Shown: positions 1 through 6,184 of the stretch, one piece after another
How the letters are laid out: each line of letters starts with the position of its first letter
Numbering within the stretch: position 1 is the first letter of the stretch
Notes under the pieces: model-generated
Database searches by the model: none
Seen by the model: the letters and a program-made list of their open reading frames with translations, nothing else
Told to the model about the DNA's origin: nothing
Translations under genes and position numbers: made by a program
NCBI GenBank assembly: GCA_003165615.1
Contig: PLWR01000324.1
Span: 1 to 10,334, forward strand
Direction of reading: 5' to 3'
From: Acidobacteriota bacterium
GTDB lineage: Bacteria > Acidobacteriota > Terriglobia > UBA7540
Length of the DNA stretch: 10,334 bases

Positions 1-340
1 CGTTGTTGCCGTACTCTTTGCCGAGCTGGAAGGCTTTCTTGTTGGGCACCGGCAGGGCTTCGCACTTGTAGCCAAGGCCCTCGAGAGCGCCGTGAATTAA
101 TTTCTCATGCTTCCAGGTGAGGCCGCCGAAGAGAATGGTGGTGTGGTCGCGCTGGGATTTGGTAAAAGCGCGCTCCACGGGTTTGGCGAATTGCTGCACC
201 GCCCGGCGCTCAAGGCCGGCCTCCTTTTCGAGGCGGCGCCGTTCGTCTTCGAGCTTCTGGCGGATCAACTCCTCTTTCGAGGAAATCTGAATCAAGCCCC
301 CGTTGCCGTGGGGCATTTCATTAAAGGGAACAGTACTCAT
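1..340 (-). CDS. 2-hydroxyacyl-CoA dehydratase/activase-like protein, N-terminal part
   Basis: Partial gene: 113 codons are visible before it leaves the window at base 1. The ATG at 340 is preceded on the minus strand by GAGGTGA three bases upstream, a good ribosome binding site that supports this start. Residues 20-50 are highly charged (Lys/Glu/Arg) and probably form a helix or short coiled coil. From about residue 65 the sequence reads HTTILFGGLTWKHEKLI, then a segment ending LGKEYGNN. This resembles the part of the large CoA-enzyme activase / 2-hydroxyglutaryl-CoA dehydratase-related proteins (COG3580/COG3581 type) that precedes a Cys-containing motif. Known members of that group include ATP-driven activators and iron-sulfur subunits for radical dehydration of 2-hydroxyacyl-CoA. 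No ATPase motif or cluster cysteine lies in the visible part, so the role is inferred from resemblance alone. It is separated from the upstream same-strand genes by 558 bp and probably has its own promoter. Confidence 0.55.
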   Translation of the reverse strand, partial: MSTVPFNEMPHGNGGLIQISSKEELIRQKLEDERRRLEKEAGLERRAVQQFAKPVERAFTKSQRDHTTILFGGLTWKHEKLIHGALEGLGYKCEALPVPNKKAFQLGKEYGNN

Positions 341-898
341 GCGTCACCTCGTCTGGAAGTCAAAGATGCAATCTCATGGCAGGGATCGCGACCACGCCTC
401 TCACTTTGGATATCAACTAGTCCGCCGCCTAAACCCGTGCAATCTGGAAATCGACTCTTGGTTAATCCCAGGTTCGCCCCACGATGTAATTAGACCCCGA
501 AGGCCGCCGGGTTGTGGATATTCATAGCCTGACGGTGAGCATAATCCTACTTGACGTAGGGCAAGGTAAATTCCAATCCATTGAACGGGGAATTTCCCTA
601 CTCGAAGTGGTTGGGGCGTGCATTGAAGGGTAAAGGCTGATTATTCAAATTGTTAGGGGAAATTTGGGGGGTTTAGGCAGCGATCAGCGAGCTGCGACAT
701 TGGACATTTTGTCAACTGGCGGTCTGGCGGTTCACCTTGCTGCCCTTTTGTGCCCTTATTGGTGCTTTATCCATAATGGGAAATGCTGCCCCACCTGTGC
801 GTACCCGCACCTGAGGGGACTTCTTCCTTTTTTCCGAACGGGTAAATGGCGCGGAAAATTTTTCAACAATTCTTGCGAAGTTCCAAAACGGCGAAACG
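341..898. other. 558-bp intergenic region with small palindromes
   Basis: No convincing gene is present; the short open frames here lack good starts and ribosome sites. Visible structure: a small inverted repeat CCTAC-N5-GTAGG at 546-560, a near-palindrome GGGAATTTCCC at 588-598, an imperfect TTGGACA/TGTCAA dyad near 699-714, and the nested hairpin listed separately at 789-818. The region should hold the promoter of the minus-strand gene starting at 340, but I could not find a -35/-10 pair there that stands out. It should also hold the 3' end of the dnaE-accA transcript, but no classic minus-strand terminator is seen. Confidence 0.5.
789..833 (+). terminator. Nested hairpin followed by a T-rich tract
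   Basis: Outer arms CCCC (789-792) and GGGG (815-818) enclose a symmetric 4x4 internal loop and a perfect 5-bp inner stem GTGCG/CGCAC (797-801, 806-810) with loop TACC. On the plus strand it is followed by ACTTCTTCC and a run of six T (828-833), so it looks like a plus-strand terminator. No plus-strand gene precedes it, so its job is unclear. The stem is interrupted, hence low confidence. Confidence 0.3.
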
Positions 899-1246
899 CT
901 ATTCGCTAAATTCGTCATAGGAGGGTCGGAGTTCGGAAGGTTGAATTACTCCCATCAGATTGTAGCGGAGCTCGTCAGAGAGTTCGGTGATCTGCATTCC
1001 TTCGGCGACCAGAACCTTGCAGGCCAGCACGGTGCGCGCAGGAGCGTCAGGCTGATTCGCCATGGTGTATGAAATTCGGCAAAGCTGGCACTCCTGATTC
1101 CAGCAGAAGCGGCCGTAGGGAATCGTCTCTGGGCTCATGTATTGGAAGGCGCGCAGGCAGGTGTTCTTTTCCGGGACGGAGAAAGGCCTTCCCAGCACGG
1201 TGATGTTGACCAGCCTTTCATAGTCCCGAAAGAGCGGATTTTCCAT
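899..1246 (-). CDS. Small [2Fe-2S]-type iron-sulfur protein
   Basis: A 115-aa soluble protein with no signal peptide or membrane segment. Cysteines 48, 53, 56 and 76 form a C-x4-C-x2-C-x19-C pattern (FCWNQECQLC, then LAC). Before it lies a beta-rich stretch (NITVLGRPFSVPEKNTCL), and after it KVLVAEGMQI. That order matches the plant-type or NuoG-like [2Fe-2S] ferredoxin fold, although the last spacing is shorter than in classical plant-type ferredoxins (x29). Cys30 is an extra cysteine with no assigned role. The start was chosen as the ATG at 1246, one base after the accA stop (TAG-C-ATG); a TTG 15 bases further upstream would overlap accA and is less likely. The tight junction implies translational coupling with accA. 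Electron-transfer or redox-sensing roles are possible; the partner is unknown. Iron-sulfur assignment is inferred from the motif. Confidence 0.75.
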   Translation of the reverse strand: MENPLFRDYERLVNITVLGRPFSVPEKNTCLRAFQYMSPETIPYGRFCWNQECQLCRISYTMANQPDAPARTVLACKVLVAEGMQITELSDELRYNLMGVIQPSELRPSYDEFSE

Positions 1247-1247
1247 G

Positions 1248-2201
1248 CTACTCGCTGACAAAGGTCGCCAGCCGGCGGAGCTTTTCCTGGCGGCGCTTCA
1301 GGAGGTCGGGCACCGCCATCTTTCCGAGCCGGTCGAGGCAGTTGCGCAAAACCGGGCGCAGGAGTTCCGCCGCCTGCGCGTGGTTCATATGTGCGCCGCC
1401 CGCAGGCTCCGGCACGACTTGATCCACGATCTGCATCCGGTAAAGGTCTTCCGCCGTCATCTTGAGCACGCGAGCCGCTTCTTGTTTGTGGTCCCAGTCG
1501 CGCCAAAGGATCGACGAGCAGCTTTCCGGCGAGATTACCGAGTAGATGGCGTTTTCGTGCATCAGGATTTCATCGCCAACCGCGATCGCCAGTGCGCCGC
1601 CGCTGCCGCCCTCTCCGTGAATCAGCACCACGACGGGAACTTGCAGCTTGCAAATTTCCTTCAAATTATACGCAATGGCTTCCGCCTGGCCCCGTTCCTC
1701 TGCCCCAATGCCCGGGTACGCTCCCGGCGTATCGACAAAGCAAACGATGGGCAGGCCAAACTTGGAGCCCAGTTCCATGACCCGCAGGGCCTTGCGGTAT
1801 CCTTCCGGATTGGCCATGCCAAAATTGCGGAGGAGCTTTTGCTTGGTGTCGCGGCCTTTCTGGTTCCCGATTACAACGATGGGGCGGTCTTCGAATTGCG
1901 CAAAACCCGTGACCAGGGCGGCATCGTCGGCAAAGCGGCGGTCACCGTGCACCTCCATGAAATCTGTGCAAAGCATCTGAATATAATCCAAAGTGTAAGG
2001 CCGTTGCGGATGGCGGGCCAGGAGGACGCGTTCCCAGGCGTCCTGATTGGGCCCGGACACCTTCTGCCGCAACGCGACAAGTTGCTCGCGCAGGCGCTCA
2101 ATCTCCTCTTGCAAGGCGGCGGAACTCGCCGTGCCCTCGAGTTCCGCGATCTGCTTTTCCAGTTCCTGCGCGATGGTTTGATCACTGGTTCCATTTGCCA
2201 T
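1248..2201 (-). CDS. accA: Acetyl-CoA carboxylase carboxyltransferase subunit alpha
   Basis: This protein, with AccD, forms the carboxyltransferase that moves the carboxyl group from biotinylated BCCP to acetyl-CoA, giving malonyl-CoA in the first committed step of fatty-acid synthesis in the cytoplasm. At 317 aa it is close to the usual length of about 319. Residues 5-50 are a charged helical, coiled-coil-like N-terminus typical of the family. The crotonase-like carboxyltransferase core follows, with RHPQRPYT, the HGDRRFADD segment, GNQKGRDT, the [15 protein letters not shown] stretch, [24 protein letters not shown] (196-205) and YSVISPE. The ATG at 2201 is preceded by AGGAG eleven bases upstream, a slightly long spacing. 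It lies 71 bp downstream of dnaE and directly abuts the small iron-sulfur gene, so it is probably co-transcribed with both. accD is not in the window. No damaged motif was seen. Confidence 0.97.
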   Translation of the reverse strand: MANGTSDQTIAQELEKQIAELEGTASSAALQEEIERLREQLVALRQKVSGPNQDAWERVLLARHPQRPYTLDYIQMLCTDFMEVHGDRRFADDAALVTGFAQFEDRPIVVIGNQKGRDTKQKLLRNFGMANPEGYRKALRVMELGSKFGLPIVCFVDTPGAYPGIGAEERGQAEAIAYNLKEICKLQVPVVVLIHGEGGSGGALAIAVGDEILMHENAIYSVISPESCSSILWRDWDHKQEAARVLKMTAEDLYRMQIVDQVVPEPAGGAHMNHAQAAELLRPVLRNCLDRLGKMAVPDLLKRRQEKLRRLATFVSE

Positions 2202-2230
2202 ATCGTTGCCGACTCCTGGTGCTCAATGAT

Positions 2231-2260
2231 GTCAGTGGTGCATTAATTGCGCAAACTGAC
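2231..2260. repeat. Inverted repeat between dnaE and accA
   Basis: Perfect 6-bp arms GTCAGT (2231-2236) and ACTGAC (2255-2260) enclose an 18-base AT-rich centre that includes the palindromic TTGCGCAA. It sits in the 71-bp gap after the dnaE stop. There is no T-tract on the minus strand, so it is more likely an intercistronic RNA hairpin (processing or stability) or chance than a terminator. Confidence 0.35.
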
Positions 2261-2272
2261 GCCTGCCCCGCC

Positions 2273-5200
2273 CTACATTCCGGGCGCCTGTTTTTCCAGC
2301 CGAATCGCCTCTTCGCCGCAGAGTTTGCGCAGGCGGGTCAGCAATTCATCATCCGCCCTTACCCCGCGAGGAGCCTGCGACTGGATGCGCACCACGAAGT
2401 CTCCGGGGCGTGCCAGCTCGAACAGCAGCGGACTATCTCCCGGGTAGGCGCTCAAAATATCAGCGAGTTCATCCAGGCGGCCTGCTTGCAGGGCATCCAG
2501 GTTCATGCGAATCCGCAACTGGGTTTTGGCGCCATTCACCGCGGCCTCCAGCGGCCGGGCCTCGCTGACCACCACGCGCGGTTTCTGATTCTCCTCGTGG
2601 CGCACGCGGCCTTTGATGAGCAGCGCGGCGTCGGGCTTCAGCACATTCTGCATTTGCAGGTAGGCCTGCGGAAACACCAGCAACTCGGCGGAGCCCCGCA
2701 GGTCTTCGAGTTGCGCGCTGGCCCAAAGGTCCCCCTTCTTGCTGGGTTTCACGCGCAGGCCGCGCAGAATCCCGGCCAGGGTCACGGGTGCTTCGTGCGC
2801 CATCTCTTCAATGGTGGATGTGTCGTTCCGAGTAATGGTGGCCAGGCGCGAAGAATACTTCTCCAATGGGTGGCCCGTAACGTAGAACCCCAGCACTTCT
2901 TTTTCGGCGGCCAGGCGCTCCGCTTCGGTCCACTCGGGCACATCGGGCATTTCGAAAGGCGGCGGAGGGGGGGCATCCGCTCCGCCCATGAACAGGCCGT
3001 GCTGGCCGCTTTCAGCTTCCCGCTGGTGTTTCTGCCCCAACTCCATGGCCCGATCAAGGACCGCCAGCAATTGCGTGCGTTTTACGCCGAGGGAATCAAA
3101 CGCTCCGGCCTTGATAAGGCTCTCCAGAACGCGTTTGTTCAGGAGGCGCAAGTCCACATGCTCGCAAAATTCCACCAGGTTCTCAAATCGTCCCAGTTTT
3201 AGACGTGCCGCCAAGACTGATTCGATGGCGGTGGGACCGACGTTCTTGATAGCGGTCAAGCCAAAGCGGATGTCGTTGCCGGCGGGAGTGAAGACCAGGT
3301 CGCTCGCATTGACGTCGGGCGGCAGAATCCCGATGCCCATATCCTTGCATTCGGCCAGATAGCGCGTGAGCTTGTCCTGGTTGCCGATTTCCGCCGTCAG
3401 CAGCGCCGACATGAACTCCACCGGATAGTGCGTCTTCAGGTAAGCGGTATGGTAAGCCACCAGCGCGTAGGCGGCGGAATGCGATTTGTTGAAACCGTAG
3501 CCCGCGAACTGTTCCACCAGATCCCAGAGCTTCTGCGCCTTCGCCACCGACACGTTGTTGGTGCGCGCGCCCGCCAGGAATTTCTCCTTGTTGGCCACCA
3601 TGACTTCAATTTTCTTTTTGCCCATGGCGCGCCGCACCACGTCGGCCTCGCCCAGGGAAAAGCCCCCGACCTTGTTAAAGATCTGGATTACCTGTTCCTG
3701 ATAGACGATGACGCCGTAAGTCTCTTCCAGGATGGCCTCAAGCTGCGGCAGGTCGTAAGTGACCTTGCGTTTACCGGAGCGGCGGGCGATGTAATCGTCG
3801 ATCATGCCGCCCTGGATGGGTCCGGGCCGGTAGAGGGCGTTGAGCGCGGTAAGGTCGGCGAGGCGATCGGGTTTGACGCGGCGCAGGATGTCGGTCATGC
3901 CGCGGCTTTCAAATTGGAAAATGCCCGAAGTCATGCCTTTGCTGAGTGTTTCGTAGGAAGCGGGATCGTCAAGCGTCAACGATTCAAGATCCAGTTTTTC
4001 GCCTTTCTTCTTTTCAATCAGCTTCACGCAGTCGTCGATGATGGTCAGCGTGGTAAGCCCGAGGAAATCCATCTTCAAGAGGCCGATTTTCTCCAGGTCG
4101 TCCATCGCATACTGGGTGGTGATTTCATCCTTGCTGCTCTTGTGCAGGGGAACGATCTCCTGGAGCGGCTGCGGCGAAATCACCACGCCCGCGGCATGAG
4201 TCGAGGCGTGGCGAACGAAGCCTTCGAGGTGGGCAGCGACGTTTAGGAGGTCGGCAATGCGCGCATCGGTCTTCTGCAGCTGGGCCAGTTCCGATGACTG
4301 CTTCAATGCGTCTTCCAGCGTGATATTCAAGGTGGTGGGGATAAGCTTGGCGATCTTATCAGCTTCCGAATAGGGCATGTCGAGGGCGCGGGCGGCGTCG
4401 CGGATGACGGCTTTGGCCCCCATCGTCCCAAACGTAATGATCTGGCTGACGTTTTCGCGACCGTACTTTTTGGTGACGTACTCGATCACCTCGCCGCGGC
4501 GGCGCTGGCAAAAGTCGATATCGATGTCAGGAAACGAAACACGCTCGGGATTCAGGAACCGCTCGAAGAGCAGTTCGTTCTGGAGCGGGTCCACATCGGT
4601 GATATGCAGTGAGTAAGCCACCAGGCTGCCTGCGGCCGAACCGCGGCCGGGGCCCACCGGGATGCAGTTATCGCGCGAGTGGCGGATGAAATCCCAGACA
4701 ATCAGGAAATAGCCGGCAAAGCGCATCTGTTTGATCAGTTCAATTTCGCGTTCCAGGCGCTCTTCATAGGCTGGCAGGGGATACTTCAGGCGGCCGGCGG
4801 CTTGCAGGCGGTCCAGGCGCTCGCGGCGATGGGCAAAGCCTTCGCGCGTGACTTTCTCAAAATAGCTGTCAGGAGAGTCGCCCGCGGGCACATCAAAGTG
4901 GGGGAAGACGTGCTCCTTGGTTTCCAGGTGCAGGTTGCAGCGCTCGGCGATTTCCAGGGTGCGGGCCAGCGCCTCCGGCACGTCATTGCCAAAGACTGCC
5001 GACATTTCCTCGTAGGTCTTGAAATAAAACTCATTGGTGCGAAACTTCATGCGATTCGTGTCGCTCATGGTTTTGCCGGTCTGGATGCAAACCAGCACTT
5101 CCTGAGCGCGCGCGTCGGAGGCGTTGATGTAGTGGCAGTCGTTGGTGGCCACCAGGCCAATGCCCGTTTCGCGTGCGAGACGCACCATCTGCGGATTGAT

Positions 5201-5758
5201 GTGCTTCTCTTCCACCATGCCCTGGTCCTGAAGTTCGAGGAAGAAGTTCCCTTTACCGAAAATATCGCGCAGATCGTAAGCCGATTGGCGCGCCACTTCG
5301 TAGCGGTCGGAACCCAGCGCCACGGCCACCTCACCCCGCAGGCAGGCGGACAGCCCCATCAGGCCCTCGGCGTGCCGCGCCAGCAGGTCCTTATCGATCC
5401 GCGGCTTGTAGTAGAAGCCCTCGATGTAAGCGGAGGAGGCAAGCTTGACCAGGTTGCGATAACCCCGCTCGTTTTCGCAGAGCAGGACCAGATGGTTGGG
5501 GCGGTCGGTGTCCGTAGCGCGATCGAACCGGCTGGCGGGGGCAACATAAACCTCACATCCAATGATGGGCTTGATGTTGCGCGCTTTGGCCGCCTCATAG
5601 AATTTCACCGCCCCGAACATGTTGCCGTGGTCGGTCATGGCCACGGCAGGCATTTTCAGGGTCGCGGCACGGTCCATGAGCTTGCCGATTTCGCAGGCGC
5701 CGTCGAGAAGACTGTAGTCGGTATGAAGGTGCAGATGAACAAAATTGTCGGATGTCAT
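2273..5758 (-). CDS. dnaE: DNA polymerase III subunit alpha, DnaE1 type
   Basis: This is the replicative polymerase catalytic subunit, 1161 aa and apparently full length. Residues 1 to about 285 are the N-terminal PHP domain (HLHLHTDYSLLDGA, TDHGN, IIGCEVYVAP, SACLRGEV, TNDCHY). Next come the C-family polymerase palm and fingers: GPGRGSAAGSLVAY near 364 and PDIDIDF at 410-416, with catalytic Asp411 and Asp413. The third catalytic aspartate is Asp564 in KMDFLGL. A helix-hairpin-helix region lies at about 825-850 (GLTAIKNVGPTAIESV), followed by an OB-fold at about 990-1070 and a short C-terminal region. It has no fused DEDD exonuclease insertion, so it is DnaE and not PolC. The ATG at 5758 has no obvious Shine-Dalgarno sequence, but an extended -10 element lies just 8 bases upstream, suggesting a leaderless or very short leader. 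accA and the iron-sulfur gene follow it. Confidence 0.98.
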   Translation of the reverse strand: MTSDNFVHLHLHTDYSLLDGACEIGKLMDRAATLKMPAVAMTDHGNMFGAVKFYEAAKARNIKPIIGCEVYVAPASRFDRATDTDRPNHLVLLCENERGYRNLVKLASSAYIEGFYYKPRIDKDLLARHAEGLMGLSACLRGEVAVALGSDRYEVARQSAYDLRDIFGKGNFFLELQDQGMVEEKHINPQMVRLARETGIGLVATNDCHYINASDARAQEVLVCIQTGKTMSDTNRMKFRTNEFYFKTYEEMSAVFGNDVPEALARTLEIAERCNLHLETKEHVFPHFDVPAGDSPDSYFEKVTREGFAHRRERLDRLQAAGRLKYPLPAYEERLEREIELIKQMRFAGYFLIVWDFIRHSRDNCIPVGPGRGSAAGSLVAYSLHITDVDPLQNELLFERFLNPERVSFPDIDIDFCQRRRGEVIEYVTKKYGRENVSQIITFGTMGAKAVIRDAARALDMPYSEADKIAKLIPTTLNITLEDALKQSSELAQLQKTDARIADLLNVAAHLEGFVRHASTHAAGVVISPQPLQEIVPLHKSSKDEITTQYAMDDLEKIGLLKMDFLGLTTLTIIDDCVKLIEKKKGEKLDLESLTLDDPASYETLSKGMTSGIFQFESRGMTDILRRVKPDRLADLTALNALYRPGPIQGGMIDDYIARRSGKRKVTYDLPQLEAILEETYGVIVYQEQVIQIFNKVGGFSLGEADVVRRAMGKKKIEVMVANKEKFLAGARTNNVSVAKAQKLWDLVEQFAGYGFNKSHSAAYALVAYHTAYLKTHYPVEFMSALLTAEIGNQDKLTRYLAECKDMGIGILPPDVNASDLVFTPAGNDIRFGLTAIKNVGPTAIESVLAARLKLGRFENLVEFCEHVDLRLLNKRVLESLIKAGAFDSLGVKRTQLLAVLDRAMELGQKHQREAESGQHGLFMGGADAPPPPPFEMPDVPEWTEAERLAAEKEVLGFYVTGHPLEKYSSRLATITRNDTSTIEEMAHEAPVTLAGILRGLRVKPSKKGDLWASAQLEDLRGSAELLVFPQAYLQMQNVLKPDAALLIKGRVRHEENQKPRVVVSEARPLEAAVNGAKTQLRIRMNLDALQAGRLDELADILSAYPGDSPLLFELARPGDFVVRIQSQAPRGVRADDELLTRLRKLCGEEAIRLEKQAPGM

Positions 5759-5766
5759 TCAGAAAG

Positions 5767-5775
5767 ATTGTAGCA
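5767..5775 (-). promoter_or_regulatory. Extended -10 promoter for dnaE
   Basis: On the minus strand the sequence TGC-TACAAT matches an extended -10 (TGn followed by TATAAT with one change). No good -35 hexamer lies 16-18 bases upstream, as is usual for extended -10 promoters. Only eight bases separate the -10 from the dnaE ATG, so transcription would start at or within two bases of the start codon. This fits the absence of a Shine-Dalgarno sequence. Confidence 0.5.
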
Positions 5776-5818
5776 GAAAATGCTGCCCCCGACGCGGCAG
5801 TTGTCGGGCTGTGGTTTT

Positions 5819-5853
5819 CGGTCATCGGTAATCAGTTTTCAGTCACCAGCTTT
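5819..5853. repeat. Degenerate 7-bp tandem repeat
   Basis: Five consecutive heptamers can be read without slippage: CGGTCAT, CGGTAAT, CAGTTTT, CAGTCAC and CAGCTTT. Each begins C-R-G. It is a short degenerate microsatellite of the heptameric kind seen in spacers of several bacterial phyla. It lies between the dnaE promoter and the large hairpin. Confidence 0.55.
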
Positions 5854-5896
5854 CAATGGCGGCATAAAGCCACCTCTACGTCCCTTTTTCAGCAAG

Positions 5897-5933
5897 CGCG
5901 GAGTAATCCCGCTTCGAGGGGGATTACTCCGCG
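5897..5933. repeat. Strong hairpin, perfect 14-bp inverted repeat
   Basis: Arms CGCGGAGTAATCCC (5897-5910) and GGGATTACTCCGCG (5920-5933) are perfectly complementary around a 9-base loop. Neither side is followed by a convincing T-tract (plus side GCTTTTAATC, minus side GCTTGCTGAA), so it is not a standard terminator. It could be a REP-like palindrome, a protein-binding dyad or an insulating structure between two divergent genes. Confidence 0.7.
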
Positions 5934-6172
5934 GCTTTTAATCGTGAATATTAATAAACAGGTGGATGTTTGCCGTGTTTCGAGCTGCGGATTAGTGCGC
6001 TGCGCTAACATAGGGCACTTCTACGTTTAAGCCGTTTATCAACCAAGTGGCATGCTTCCGAGTGGCCGGCGACTTGGGTGCAGACCCCGGACGTGTGGGG
6101 AAGACGCCTTGATTTCTCGCTTCTGCCATAGTAGGTTGCTTCCCGGGATCGAACTATTTCTTCGTGCGCGTA

Positions 6173-6178
6173 AGGGAG
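6173..6178 (+). promoter_or_regulatory. Ribosome binding site deciding the hydrolase start
   Basis: AGGGAG lies six bases before the ATG at 6185. An in-frame GTG at 6164 lies upstream of this site and would add seven residues ahead of the signal peptide, so the ATG is preferred. Confidence 0.75.
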
Positions 6179-6184
6179 TACTCG

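Larger units (their letters stand above)
5776..6184. other. Divergent intergenic region between dnaE and the serine hydrolase gene
   Basis: No gene is supported here. The region holds the heptameric repeat and the 14-bp hairpin listed separately, then an AT-rich stretch at 5936-5962. Further on, an AGTGGC direct repeat and CCAAGT/ACTTGG arms lie at about 6043-6077. The promoter of the plus-strand hydrolase gene must be here or just upstream of 6185, but no -35/-10 pair was clear enough to call. A TAACAT at 6006-6011 lacks a partner. Confidence 0.5.

Noticed and set aside
107..527. Plus-strand open frames of 128 and 74 codons at the left edge
   Set aside because: They are antisense to the activase-like gene, whose minus-strand start has a good ribosome site and a recognisable family segment.
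728..746. Sigma-54-like TGGCGG...TTGCT sequence
   Set aside because: The GG-to-GC spacing is 11 bases instead of the required 10, and no plus-strand gene follows.
712..918. Minus-strand 68-codon open frame downstream of the iron-sulfur gene
   Set aside because: It overlaps the end of that gene, has no convincing ribosome site, and its low-complexity basic sequence resembles nothing recognisable.
1245..2246. Long plus-strand open frame of 333 codons opposite accA
   Set aside because: It is antisense to a complete, motif-rich accA in a GC-rich region where antisense frames stay open by codon bias. Its translation matches no family and lacks a ribosome site.
2195..5773. Several plus-strand open frames (335, 272 and 364 codons) opposite dnaE
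   Set aside because: All are shadows of the intact dnaE reading frame; their translations are compositionally odd and lack recognisable domains.
6164..6184. GTG at 6164 as the hydrolase start
   Set aside because: The AGGGAG ribosome site lies inside this extension, six bases before the ATG at 6185, and the signal peptide begins naturally at that ATG.
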